Shown here: positions 1-10,906 of the stretch, piece by piece
How the letters are laid out: every line of letters begins with the position of its first letter
Position numbering within the stretch: the stretch's first letter is position 1
Source of the DNA: Cliona cf. orientalis
Lineage: Eukaryota; Porifera; Demospongiae; Clionaida; Clionaidae
Assembly (NCBI GenBank): GCA_963930775.1
Contig: OZ005690.1
Coordinates: 12,364,411-12,428,410, forward strand
Length of the DNA stretch: 64,000 nt
Direction of reading: 5' to 3'
Translations under genes and position numbers: made by a program
The notes under the pieces: generated by a model
Seen by the model: only the letters and a program-made list of their open reading frames with translations
Databases searched by the model: none
Told to the model about the DNA's origin: nothing

Positions 1-423
1 TTGTGTAACCACGCCCTTTTAATTGCACAGGTCTCAGGGGTGTGGCTGCTAGAGCCGGAAGTGTTTATTTAATATCCTTCATGGACCGCCGGAAGGGAGG
101 GACCAGGCCACGCCCAAAACAGCACCACCCTGTGCCTCAAGGACCATCATTCTCAATCAAGTGCCGACTGGCCACCGGATGCCCACCGGAAGCCCACAAT
201 CAATCCCAATTAAAACACACAGCTTCCTCAAGGCCAAAATGCATACAATCACTTGGAAGCCGTTCTGCCACACCGCCCACACAAGAGCTCACCTCATTTC
301 CTGTGTGGGCGGAGTAACAACACGTCATCGCAACCACATCCGCTTCAAACCATTGTCAGCTTCCGTCCAGCCGTACGGTCCCCTCGATCGCACCGGCGTA
401 CAGTGCCTCATTAACTGACATGG

Positions 424-976
424 TGTCGGGGATTGTAAAAGTCGCGAAGGTGCAGAACACTGATGATATTATTAATGATTATTATTTGAAGTCAGAAGGG
501 ACCAATGAACACCAAAATTACACAGCTTAAATAGAAAATCCTAACAAAACCAAAGCTAATACACAAAGAAACAATAAACTCTACAATAAGACCTCAGGGC
601 TCTAGCAGGGCCCCACGCATAGATACAAAGAAGTATAACCTAGTACAAAGCATAAAGTAAAACACCTGGTACAAGGTCACCATGTGCATAAATACTGGTT
701 AGCACAAAGAAACCAAGTAGCAACAGATGTTACATAATCATGCACAAAGAACCACTCATACAACAAAAGAAACCCTAGGTTACGTAACAAGTGATAATAC
801 AGAACTCAAGTACCTAATCCATAACCTATTACAAGTGCATGTGCATACAATACTCTATTATAGAACTCAATAATAATGATAAAACTCAACAACATAGAAT
901 CCCTTTACTGAAACACACAACTCAACAAAAGTAAACACTCACAATACAAAACTCAACTAAATAACAATCCTTTACA
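424..976. mobile_element. Solo LTR with 5-bp target duplication
   Basis: A 553 bp insertion in the MITE. It starts TGTCGGGG, ends TTTACA (canonical TG...CA) and is flanked by CATGG on both sides (419-423 and 977-981). The uninterrupted sequence appears in the sister MITE copies, so the insertion boundaries are directly visible. There is no internal coding region, so this is a solo LTR left by recombination of an LTR retrotransposon. A non-LTR insertion that happens to end TG...CA is the alternative. Confidence 0.75.
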
Positions 977-1241
977 CATGGCCTCACCTTTGACCTCCTG
1001 CCACGCCCCCAAAGCCTCCTGGCCGGATTCAAAGGTCACCACTGCTTCCGGGACACGCCCACCTATCGCTGAGTCCAAGTCTTAGGCGCCGATATCCAAG
1101 CACTAGCCCGTGAAGCCACGCCCAATCGGAAGCAATAAAACCTGCATTTACGCACACGCACACACTCCACACAGTGCCAGGAACACGCCCACATGCTTAA
1201 TTAGGCCTACTTAGCTTTTTTTTTTTTTCAAGGGTACCACA

Positions 1242-2378
1242 CACTAAGCAGAAAAAAATGGTCCGAAAACCACCACACAGTCGAGCTGGATGCATAGTAG
1301 AGCCATTCAATGCAAGCAGGCACCCAAACAGCAATAAATACAACGTTTGGTAAAGGGTCGTCAACGTACCCCGCGTGCCCGTAAAATTTTTTGGCAAATA
1401 TTGCAAGTGAATGGCTTCCTATACAAACTTCAAAGAGCCATAACTTTAATTCTAGGGCGTGAATCAAAAAAGTCTCTCGATCATGGTTCGTGATTTGAGC
1501 CATTTTGCGTGCCCATATAAAACTTACAGTCCCAACTGCTCCCAAGAGTCCCAATAATTAAAAAAATTTTTTTTCTACTTAGTGTTAGTGTGTAACAAGG
1601 CGACCTGAACACTATGCAGAAAAAAAAAATTATCCAAAAACCACCATATAATCGAGCTGGGTGCATAGTGGAACCATACAATGCAAGCACACAGCCTAAA
1701 TTTCAATTTTGTCAAAAGGTTGGTAAAGGTCGTCACGTTTATGTGCGCGCGTGGCTCCGCCCCTCACGTAGTGCGTGGGCGGAAACATTGCAAACGCGCA
1801 CGCATGGCTTCCCTGTACAAACATATGGGGAAACTTCAAAGGGCCGTAACTTTGATTCTAAGGCGTGAATCAAAATTCCCCAAGGACAAATCTCTGATTT
1901 CGACCCATTCTGCATGCCCATGTAAAAATTATCCCCCCAAGTACTCCCCAACCCCCAAACATTAATTATTATATAAATTCTTTTTTTTTTTCTACTTAGT
2001 GTTTAACAAGCTAGCATGCACACTAAGCAGAAAAAAAAATGTCCAAAAAAACCGCATAATACACCTAGGATGCATACAAAGCAAGCAAACGGCCTATACT
2101 CCAATTTTGAGAAACTTTGTGAACCACGGGTATTCCCTGTTTTTCACGTAGCGCGTGGGCGGAAAACATTGCAAACGTATGGCTTCCCTATACAAACATA
2201 TGGTAAAACTTTAAAGGGCCGTAACTTTAATTCTAAGGTGTGAATCAAAATTCCGCTTCCTAGAAACTTTTAGTAAAGACCGATTCTGCATGCTCATCAA
2301 TTATTTGTCGTGAATGTATGTTTTCCCAGAGTCTCAAACATTACTTTACTTTAAATTCTTTTTTTTTTCTACTTAGTG
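1242..2378. mobile_element. Three tandem CACTA-ended repeat units
   Basis: Units lie at about 1242-1584, 1610-2001 and 2021-2378. Each begins CACTAAGCAGAAAAAA (the second has CACTATGCAG) and ends TTTTTCTACTTAGTG, the inverse complement, so each unit has ~17 bp terminal inverted repeats starting CACTA. Units are separated by 20-25 bp linkers containing TAACAAG. The internal body shares the words CACGTAGCGCGTGGGCGG and GGGCCGTAACTTTAATTC. The termini resemble EnSpm/CACTA transposons, but no transposase is present. Confidence 0.7.
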
Positions 2379-2629
2379 TGTAATTTTTTTGTCGTTGCGG
2401 TTAATAGTTAAGAAAGAATGCTTTGATCTTGCTTTGATGTGGGCAATTACCGGCCGGGGCCACTTCCGGTCGCTAATTACACGCGCATAATCATCCCTGG
2501 CCGATTGTGGACACGCCCACCTTCGACCAAAAGCACTCGTATGGCCTCTTCAGCCACGCCCCTTCACGATTCGCTAATTGAATTAGCCATTCCTGACGCT
2601 CACGCACACGCAATTAAATGGTACCTTAA

Positions 2630-3233
2630 TTAAATAATGGCAATACCCGCCCGCCCGCATTGTATGTTGAGAAACTACCTGATGACAAACTAATAATCAA
2701 GGAATTGGGACCTTATAGTACATGAATAGCTAGTAGTTTCATTCATGCTTACCATACTGCTTTAATACCATACAATACAATGTCTGATTGTGTGTACCAG
2801 CGCGGAGTGAAATGATCAAGTCCCCAGACTCCGCCTGAACGAGACTACATAAGGTAAGGATCGTGAGTGTACGTTTGTGCGCGCGATCGCGAATAAAATT
2901 TGCGAACGCGAATTCTGTTGATGTCACGTCGATCCAATTAACTAATAGATACGTCATATCCGTGACTATTATGTAAGGGGATTTTCTTGAATTTTGACCA
3001 TAATATATTTGCTGCATGTTTGACCATAATATATGGGAAAAATGACCATAATTTTTGTTTGACCATGTATTTGAGTTTGATCATATAAAATTTGACCATA
3101 TACTTGGCTTTGACCATATATAGGCAACAATATTAATTTTGACCACATATTTCATATATCTGACTCAAGTTTGACCATATATTTGAGCTTGCCAATTTTG
3201 TCAGTGTTGGAATACCATAGATAAGGCCACACA
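2630..3233. repeat. Gene-free spacer with TTTGACCATATAT repeats
   Basis: No coding region is seen. From about 2993 to 3190 the motif TTTGACCATATAT recurs at irregular 15-35 bp spacing, about ten times in degenerate form. The rest is unique AT-rich sequence with one short block (cgcccgcccgcat) that recurs near 3400. Confidence 0.6.
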
Positions 3234-3464
3234 AACTTGATTGTTAGTTTCTCGTCACCGCCCGTGTCTGTTTTACCTACCGCTTCTGCCTTCATTATTG
3301 CCTTGAAACACCAGCCACACCTCTTTTTTGCTTATTAGTTGGGCGGTTCTAGGAAACCACACCCTCAAAATGCCATAATATTGAACAATGAATAATGACC
3401 GCCCGCCCGCATAGAAATATAAAAACGGGTGGACGAGAAACTAACAATGTAGTTTGATTGGCCT
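3234..3464. mobile_element. 231-bp MITE with ~38-bp inverted ends
   Basis: The left end (AGGCCACACAAACTTGATTG...) is mirrored at the right end by ...CAATGTAGTTTGATTGGCCT. Arms of about 38 bp match with a few mismatches and include the core GTTAGTTTCTCGTC. There is no ORF. The class is unknown. Confidence 0.6.
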
Positions 3465-4127
3465 AAGAGCAGTAGAGATGATAATCAAGTGGTTGGTATA
3501 ATAATATTATTATTATCAACATAGCACAGGCTGAATTTTTTTGTTACCCCGCGTGCGCGCATGCGCAGCAGGGAGTAAAGCAATCGGTTTATCTGTTGTC
3601 TGTCGTCTGTCATCTGTCGTCTGTCGTCTGTCAGCATAAAAATCGGCAAATCTCAAAATTCAAGCAAAAGTAGGGTCAATAAATTGGCGTAAAACCGCGA
3701 AAAAACACCTTCTGTCTCATTCTTATCCCTAGGCAATACCCAGGGAAGCTACAAATCGTGCAAGTATGTCGGACACGCCTACATCGGACACGCCCACCTA
3801 AAACATCATGAAGTCTATTGCGCATGCTCGAGCTGCTTCACTATTAAATTTTCTAGGGAGTCTACTGTGCATGCTCAAGCTGCTCTACAGCATGGTTCTA
3901 GCACAAAATGAATGTTATATTATGTGATCATGGATATCAGAAGGGAACGAAAAGTTTACAAGAGATCCAAGGAAGCTAGAAATTGTGCGAGTATGTCGAA
4001 CACACCTACATCGAACACGCCCACCTAGTACCTCATGAAGTCTATTGCATATGCTTGAGCTTCTCTGGGAGTGTACTGTGCATGCTGGCGCTGCTCTACA
4101 GCATACTCTCCGAGCCCTAGCACAAAT
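3465..4127. repeat. Dispersed repeat, GTCTGTC microsatellite and local direct repeats
   Basis: Around 3544-3660 lies a dispersed repeat beginning at an alternating CG-rich word (gcgtgcgcgcatgcgc) followed by GTCTGTC heptamers (3593-3633). A relative sits at 31346-31400. From about 3763 and again from about 3990 a ~228 bp direct repeat occurs (cacgcc...catgaagtctattgc). No gene is seen. Confidence 0.5.
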
Positions 4128-4131
4128 TTAA

Positions 4132-4889
4132 GGTACCATTAAATTGCGTGGGCGTGAGGTGGGGGATATGACACCTAAACCACATCAAAGTCATTAGTGA
4201 GGTGCATGTTGTGTAACCACGCCCTTTTAATTGCACAGGTCTCAGGGGTGTGGCTGCTAGAGCCGGAAGTGTTCATTTAATATCCTCCATGGACCGGAAG
4301 CCGAGCCGGAAGGGAGGGGCCAGGCCACGCCCAAAACAACACCACCCTGTGCCTCAAGGACCATCATTTTCAATCAAGTGCCGACTGGCCACCGGATGTC
4401 CACCGGAAGCCCACAATCAATCCCAATTAAAACACACAGCTTCCTTAAGGCCAAAACACACACAAACACTTGGAGGCTGTTTTGCCACACCGCCCACACA
4501 AGAGCTCACCTCATTTCCTGTGTGGACGGAGTAGCAACAAGTCATCGCAACCACATCCGCTTCAAACCATCGTCAGCTTCCGTCCAGCCGTACGGTCCCT
4601 TTGATCGCACCGGCGTACAGTGCCTCATTAACTGATATGGCCTCACCTTTGACCTCCTGTCACGCCCCCAAAGCCTCCTGGCCGGGTTCAAAGGTCACTA
4701 CCGCATCCGGGACACGCCCACCTATTGCCGCGACCAAGTCCCAGGCCCCGATATCCAAGCACTGGCCTGTGATTCCATGCCCAATCGGAAGCAATAAAAC
4801 CTGCATTAACGCACACGCACACACTCCATACAGTGCCAGGAACACGCCCACATGCTTAATTAGGCCTAATTGGCTTCTTTTTTTTTTCA
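4132..4889 (+). mobile_element. TTAA-type MITE copy 2, truncated
   Basis: It begins TTAA (4128-4131) then GGTACCATTAAATTGCGTGG, in the same orientation as copy 1. It matches the family up to the internal poly-T tract, where it stops and a CACTA-ended unit begins. The other terminus is missing. Confidence 0.75.
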
Positions 4890-4911
4890 AGGCGACCAGA
4901 ACACTAAGCAG

Positions 4912-5247
4912 GAAAAAAAACCACCATATAATTGAGCTGGATGCATAATGGAACCATACAATGTAAGCAGGCAGCCTGAATTTCAATTTTGTCAAAAGTT
5001 GGTAAAGGTCGTCACGTTATGTCCGCGCGTAACCCCGCCCCTCACGTAGCGCGTGGACGGAAACATTGCAAACGCATGGCTTCCCTGTACAAACATGGGG
5101 AAACTTCAAAGGGCCGTAACTTTAATTGTAAGGTGTGAATCAAAAATCTGTCCGGTCAAATCTCTAGTTTCGACCCATTCTGCGTGCCCATATAAAAATT
5201 ATCTCCCCAAGTACTCCCGAACCCCCCATGAATTAGATTATTTAATT
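4912..5247. mobile_element. CACTA-ended unit, right end missing
   Basis: It starts CACTAAGCAGG and carries the family body, but stops before the usual CTACTTAGTG end where the next TTAA-type element begins. Confidence 0.65.
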
Positions 5248-5253
5248 ATTTAA

Positions 5254-5497
5254 GGTACCATTTAATTGCGTGGGCGTGAGCGTCAGGAATGGCTAATTCA
5301 ATTAGCGAATCGTGAAGGGGCGTGGCCGAAGAGGCCATACGAGTGCTTTTGGTCGAAGGTGGGCGTGTCCAGAATCGGCCAGGGATGATTATGCGCGTGT
5401 AATTAGCGACCGGAAGTGGCCCCTGAAGAAAAGGCCGGTAATTGCCCACATCAAAGCAAGATCAAAGCATTCTTTCTTAACTATTAACCGCAACGAC

Positions 5498-5528
<31 letters not shown>

Positions 5529-6268
5529 TATTAGGCCTAATTAAGCATGTGGGCGTGTTCCTGGCACTGTGTGGAGTGTGTGCGTGTGCGTTAATGCAGG
5601 TTTTATTGCTTCCGATTGGGCGTGGCTTCACGGGCCAGTGCTTGGACATCGGCGCCTGGGACTTGGCCTCGGCGATAGGTGGGCGTGTCCCGGCTGCGGT
5701 GGTGACCTTTGAACCCCGCGAGGAGGCTTTGGGGGCGTGGCAGGAGGTCAAAGGTGAGGCCATGTCTGTTAATGAGGCTCTGTACGGCGGTGCGATCGAG
5801 GGGCCTGTACGGCTGGACGGAAGCTGACGATGGTTTGAAGCGGATGTGGTTGCGATGACGTGTTGTTACTCCGCCCACACAGGAAATGAGGTGAGCTCTT
5901 GCGTGGGCGGTGTGGCAGAACGGCCTCCAAGTGTTTGTGTGTGTTTTGGCCTTGAGGAAGCTGTGTGTTTTAATTGCGATTGATTGTGGGCTTCCGGTGG
6001 ACATCCGGTGGTTAGTAGGCACTTGATTGAGAATGGTGGTCCTTGGGGAACAGGGTGGGGCTGTTTTGGGCGTGGCCTGGCCCCTCCCTTCCGGCTCGGC
6101 TTCCGGTCCATGGAGGATATTAAATGAACACTTCCGGCTCTAGCAGCCACACCCCTGAGACCTGTGCAATTAAAAGGGCGTGGTTACACAACATGCACCT
6201 CACTAATGACTTTGATGTGGTTTAGGTGTCATATCCCCCACCTCACGCCCACGCAATTTAATGGTACC
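5254..6268 (-). mobile_element. TTAA-type MITE copy 3, intact
   Basis: A 1015 bp element with ~27-bp terminal inverted repeats (GGTACCATTTAATTGCGTGG at left, its complement with one mismatch at right), flanked by TTAA at 5250-5253 and 6269-6272. It contains an internal A tract (~5499-5525). Repeated ORFs of 94-171 codons on both strands have no recognisable domain. A TTAA target duplication is typical of piggyBac-type elements, but the ends do not otherwise identify a superfamily. It is almost identical to copy 4. Confidence 0.85.
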
Positions 6269-6316
6269 TTAAAACTTATCTACTGTACACAGTATATGGC
6301 ATAGTAGAAAGCTTAA

Positions 6317-6559
6317 GGTACCATTTAATTGCGTGGGCGTGAGCGTCAGGAATGGCTAATTCAATTAGCGAATCGTGAAGGGGCGTGGCCGAAGAGGCCA
6401 TACGAGTGCTTTTGGTCGAAGGTGGGCGTGTCCAGAATCGGCCAGGGATGATTATGCGCGTGTAATTAGCGACCGGAAGTGGCCCCTGAAGAAAAGGCCG
6501 GTAATTGCCCACATCAAAGCAAGATCAAAGCATTCTTTCTTAACTATTAACCGCAACGA

Positions 6560-6593
<34 letters not shown>

Positions 6594-7333
6594 TATTAGG
6601 CCTAATTAAGCATGTGGGCGTGTTCCTGGCACTGTGTGGAGTGTGTGCGTGTGCGTTAATGCAGGTTTTATTGCTTCCGATTGGGCGTGGCTTCACGGGC
6701 CAGTGCTTGGACATCGGCGCCTGGGACTTGGCCTCGGCGATAGGTGGGCGTGTCCCGGCTGCGGTGGTGACCTTTGAACCCCGCGAGGAGGCTTTGGGGG
6801 CGTGGCAGGAGGTCAAAGGTGAGGCCATGTCTGTTAATGAGGCTCTGTACGGCGGTGCGATCGAGGGGCCTGTACGGCTGGACGGAAGCTGACGATGGTT
6901 TGAAGCGGATGTGGTTGCGATGACGTGTTGTTACTCCGCCCACACAGGAAATGAGGTGAGCTCTTGCGTGGGCGGTGTGGCAGAACGGCCTCCAAGTGTT
7001 TGTGTGTGTTTTGGCCTTGAGGAAGCTGTGTGTTTTAATTGCGATTGATTGTGGGCTTCCGGTGGACATCCGGTGGTTAGTAGGCACTTGATTGAGAATG
7101 GTGGTCCTTGGGGAACAGGGTGGGGCTGTTTTGGGCGTGGCCTGGCCCCTCCCTTCCGGCTCGGCTTCCGGTCCATGGAGGATATTAAATGAACACTTCC
7201 GGCTCTAGCAGCCACACCCCTGAGACCTGTGCAATTAAAAGGGCGTGGTTACACAACATGCACCTCACTAATGACTTTGATGTGGTTTAGGTGTCATATC
7301 CCCCACCTCACGCCCACGCAATTTAATGGTACC
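6317..7333 (-). mobile_element. TTAA-type MITE copy 4, intact
   Basis: A 1017 bp near-identical neighbour of copy 3, flanked by TTAA at 6313-6316 and 7334-7337. Only ~44 bp separates the two copies. The near-identity implies very recent duplication or insertion. Confidence 0.85.
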
Positions 7334-7374
7334 TTAATTATTTAAATCTTTTCTTTTTTTCAAGGCGACCAGAA

Positions 7375-8580
7375 CACTAAGCAGAAAAAAAATTGTTCGA
7401 AAACCGCCCCATAGTTGAGCTGGATGCTTAGTAGAGCCATACAATGCAAGCAGGCACCCTATACTCCAATTTTGATCAAATTAGGTAAAGGTCGTCACGT
7501 TTGTGCGCGCGCGCCTAACGGGAATTCATCGTTTTTCACGTAGCGCGTGGGCGGAAAACATTGCAAACGTATGGCTTCCCTATACAAACATGGGAAAACT
7601 TCAAAGGGCCGTAACTTCAATTCAAAGGCATGAATCAAAATTCTTTCAGGTCAAATCTCTAATTTCGACCCATTCTGCGTGCCCATGTAAAAATTATGTC
7701 CCCAAGTACTCCCAAACCCTCCACGAATTAGATTATTTATTTATTTAAATTCTTTTTTTTTTCTACTTAGTGTGTAACAAGCAGACCACACACTAAGCAG
7801 AAAAAAAATTGTCCAGAAACTACCACATAGTTAAACTGGATGCATAGTAGAGCCATACAATGCAAGCAGGCAGCCTATACATCAATTTTGACCAAAGTGG
7901 GTAATGGTCGTCACGTTGATGTGCGCGCGTGGATCCGCCCCTCACGTAGCGCGTGGGCGGAAAACATTGCAAGTGCATGGCTTCCTATACAAACATGGGA
8001 AAACTTCAAAGAGCCATAACTTTAATTCTAAGGCGTGAATCAAAATTCTTTCAGGTCAAATCTCTAATTTCGACTCATTCTGCGTGCCCATGTAAAAATT
8101 ATCCCCCCAAGTGCTCCCAACCCCCCCCCCCCCCCATGAATTAGATTATTTAATTATTTAACTTTGCTTTTTTTTTCTACTTAGTGTGTAACTACTTAGT
8201 GTTTAATTAGTGTTTAACAAGGCGACCTGAACACTAAGCAGAAAAAAAATTGTCCAAAAACCACCTTATAATCGAGCTGGGTGCATAGTGGAACCATACA
8301 ATGCAAGCAGGCAGCCAAAAGTTGGTAAAGGTCGTCACGTTTGTGTGCGCGCGTGGCCCCGCCCCTCACGTAGCGCGTGGGCGGAAACATTGCAAACACA
8401 TGGCTTCCTTGTACAAACATATGGGGAAACTTCAAAGGGCCGTAACTTTGAATCTAAGGCGTGAATCAAAATTCCTGAAGGTCAAATCTCTGCATTCGAT
8501 CCATTCTGCGCACCGGTGCAAAAATTATGTCCCCAAGTGCTCCCAGTTCCCCCCTGAATTAATTAATTAAAAGCTTTTTT
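7375..8580. mobile_element. Three tandem CACTA-ended units
   Basis: Units lie at about 7375-7772, 7791-8185 and 8232-8580. The first two have both termini (CACTAAGCAG / CTACTTAGTG). The third lacks its right terminus. A C-homopolymer (around 8120-8134) lies in the second. No coding sequence is seen. Confidence 0.7.
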
Positions 8581-8592
8581 TTTTTCCAAGTA

Positions 8593-8662
8593 CCTTAGAT
8601 GATTTCCACCCGCTCTAACTGAGCCTGCGGCACAGTTAGAGCTTGTTGGAAGTCATCTAAGG
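8593..8662. other. 70-nt near-perfect hairpin
   Basis: The outer arms CCTTAGATGATTTCCA and TGGAAGTCATCTAAGG pair over 16 positions with one G-U. A small internal loop follows, then an inner 10-bp stem GCTCTAACTG / CAGTTAGAGC closes an ~11 nt loop. The size and shape resemble a pre-miRNA, but a short palindromic MITE is equally possible. Confidence 0.5.
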
Positions 8663-10902
8663 AGCTACCATGCACACTAAGCAGATAAAAGTGCCACATA
8701 ATTAGAAACATGCATGTATATATAAATATTCACACGCTACAGTATAATAATATTCTTATAATCATCCCGAGTATTACTGTAAAAAAATGGTCCAGAAACC
8801 ACCACTACTATGACATTATTAACAATAATTTTGATGACTCATGATAGAGTTTTTAGTCTCTCTATCGTAATACTCACCCTATGTATCATACACTGTAGAG
8901 CTAGTTAAGAATTATCCCTAAAAGGTTATCATGTTACATGTTGTTTTCACTCCTTTAAGTTAATGAAGATATTTAAATTCTTATTTAGTAATACAATGTC
9001 ATATCATAATCCGTCGAGATAGGGTATCTAACCGCTGATTGAGCTGGATGCCCATACAATCGAAATCAAGGCCGTCTATGCTTCTAATAGAGCCTAGAAA
9101 CTCAGAGTATATGATCATGCAGTGTTGAGGTTCAGTACGTAGCTACCAGTGGCCGCTGCAATACGTTACTTCCACAGCACACACACAAGGCTAGGGGAAG
9201 AGGTTCAGTACCTGTGGCCCCTGCAACACGTTACTTCGTACTAGTACTCAAGATCACCACAGCACACACACAAGGCTAGGGGAAAAGCACAAAACAATTT
9301 TAGTTCTAGTATGTTTCTCAACTAGATGTACTTTCCCACACATTCATCCACACATAGCTACACAATGTAAAACTATAGCTGTATTACCCCACCTACCTCT
9401 CAGTAAAAACGAGAGAGATACTGTTGTGGCTGATTCTTCATCCATCCAGCAAGTCTCTGGATACAATACCAGCTGCATGGTAGCCTATGCATGTACTGGA
9501 CTATCGATTTTCTAAATAACGCACACCGGGACTCAAAACATTGCAAACACATGGCTTCCCTATACAAACATATGGGTAAACTTTAAAGGGCCGTAACTTT
9601 AATTCGAAGGAGTGAATCAAAATTTTCTCATATCAAATCTCGTTTTTCGACCCATTCTGCGTGCCCATGTAAAAATTACATCCCCAAGTGTTCCCAGTTC
9701 CCCCACGAATTATTTTCTTTTTTTATTTTCTACTTAGTGTGTAACAAGGCGACCAGAACACTAAGCAGAAAAAAATTATCCAAAAACCACCATATAATCG
9801 AGCTGGAAGCATAGTAGAACCATACAATGCAAGCAGGTGGCCTAATTATTGCATTTTTGTCAAAAGGTTGGTAAAGGTCGTCACGTTTATATGCGCGCGT
9901 GGCCCCGCCCCTCACGTAGCGTGTGGGCGGAAATATTGCAAACGCATGGCTTCCCTGTATAAACATATGGGGGAACTTCAAAGGGCCGTAACTTTAACGC
10001 TAAGGCGTGAATCAAAATTCCCTAAGGTCAAATCTCTAGTTTCAACCCATTCTGCGTGCCCATATAAAAATTATGCACCCAGGTGCTCTCAAACCCCCTG
10101 TGAATTATTTTTCTATATTTTTTTCTACTTAGTGTTTAACAAGCAAGCCGATACACTAAGCAGAAAAAAATGAAACACCACAAAGTACTGGTGGAATGCC
10201 ATAATTGAGGTTCGGTACCAGTAGCCCCTGCAACACGTTACATCCTGCTAGTACTCAAAATCACCACAGCACACACACAAGGCTAGGGGAAAAGCACAAA
10301 ACAATTTTAGTTGTTTCTCACCTCCATGTACTTTCCCACACATCCATTTAGCAAGCCTCTGGATACAATACCAGCTGCATGGTAGCCTATGTATGTACTG
10401 GCCTAGCGATTTTCTAAATAACGCACACCGGGACTCAAAACATTGCAACTGCATGGCTTCCTATACAAACATATGGGGATACTTAAAAGGGCTATAACTT
10501 TAATTCTAAGGCGTGAATCAAAATTCCCCAAGGTCAAATCTCAAGTTTCAACCCATTCTGCGTGCCCGTGTAAAAATTATGGCTCCAGATGCTCCCAACC
10601 CCCCTGTGAATTATTTTTCTATATTTTTTTCTACTTAGTGTATAACTACTTAGTGTTTAATGTCGTTGCGGTTAATAGTTAAGAAAGAATGCGATCTTGC
10701 TTTGATGTGGGCAATTACCGGTGTTTTCTTCAGGGGCCACTTCCGGTCGCTAATTACACGCGCATAATCATCCCTGGCCGATTCTGGACACGCCCACCTT
10801 CGACCAAAAGCACTCGTATGGCCTCTTCGGCCACGCCCCTTCACGATTCGCTAATTGAATTAGCCATTCCTGACGCTCACGCCCACGCAATTAAATGGTA
10901 CC
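8663..10902. repeat. Local duplication mixed with CACTA units and TTAA-MITE tail
   Basis: A segment at about 9100-9545 (containing cacagcacacacacaaggct, then agctgcatggtagcctatg) recurs at about 10207-10445. CACTA-ended material lies at about 9533-9739 (right half), 9759-10134 (complete), 10154-10175 (left end only) and 10430-10640 (right half). The terminal ~240 bp of the TTAA-type element lies at 10661-10902, followed by TTAA. Sequence 8663-9100 is unique AT-rich DNA. No supported gene is seen. Confidence 0.6.
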
Positions 10903-10906
10903 TTAA

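Larger units (their letters stand above)
1..2625 (+). mobile_element. TTAA-type MITE copy 1, split by nested insertions
   Basis: The window opens inside an element matching, in inverted orientation, the intact copies at 5254-6268 and 6317-7333. Its parts lie at 1-423, 982-1225 and about 2385-2625, ending GGTACC followed by TTAA at 2626-2629. It is interrupted by a solo LTR (424-976) and by three CACTA-ended units dropped into its poly-T tract (1242-2378). The 5' end is outside the window. The family has no transposase; the longest ORFs in it are non-coding shadows. Confidence 0.8.

Noticed and set aside
5312-7215. Repeated ORFs of 90-170 codons in the TTAA-type elements, on both strands
   Set aside because: They are GC-rich shadows of a non-coding repeat, run through homopolymers, differ in frame between copies and show no domain.
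8118-8136. Poly-C tracts here and near 11871-11890 as structured elements
   Set aside because: Simple homopolymer slippage inside repeats; nothing further can be supported.
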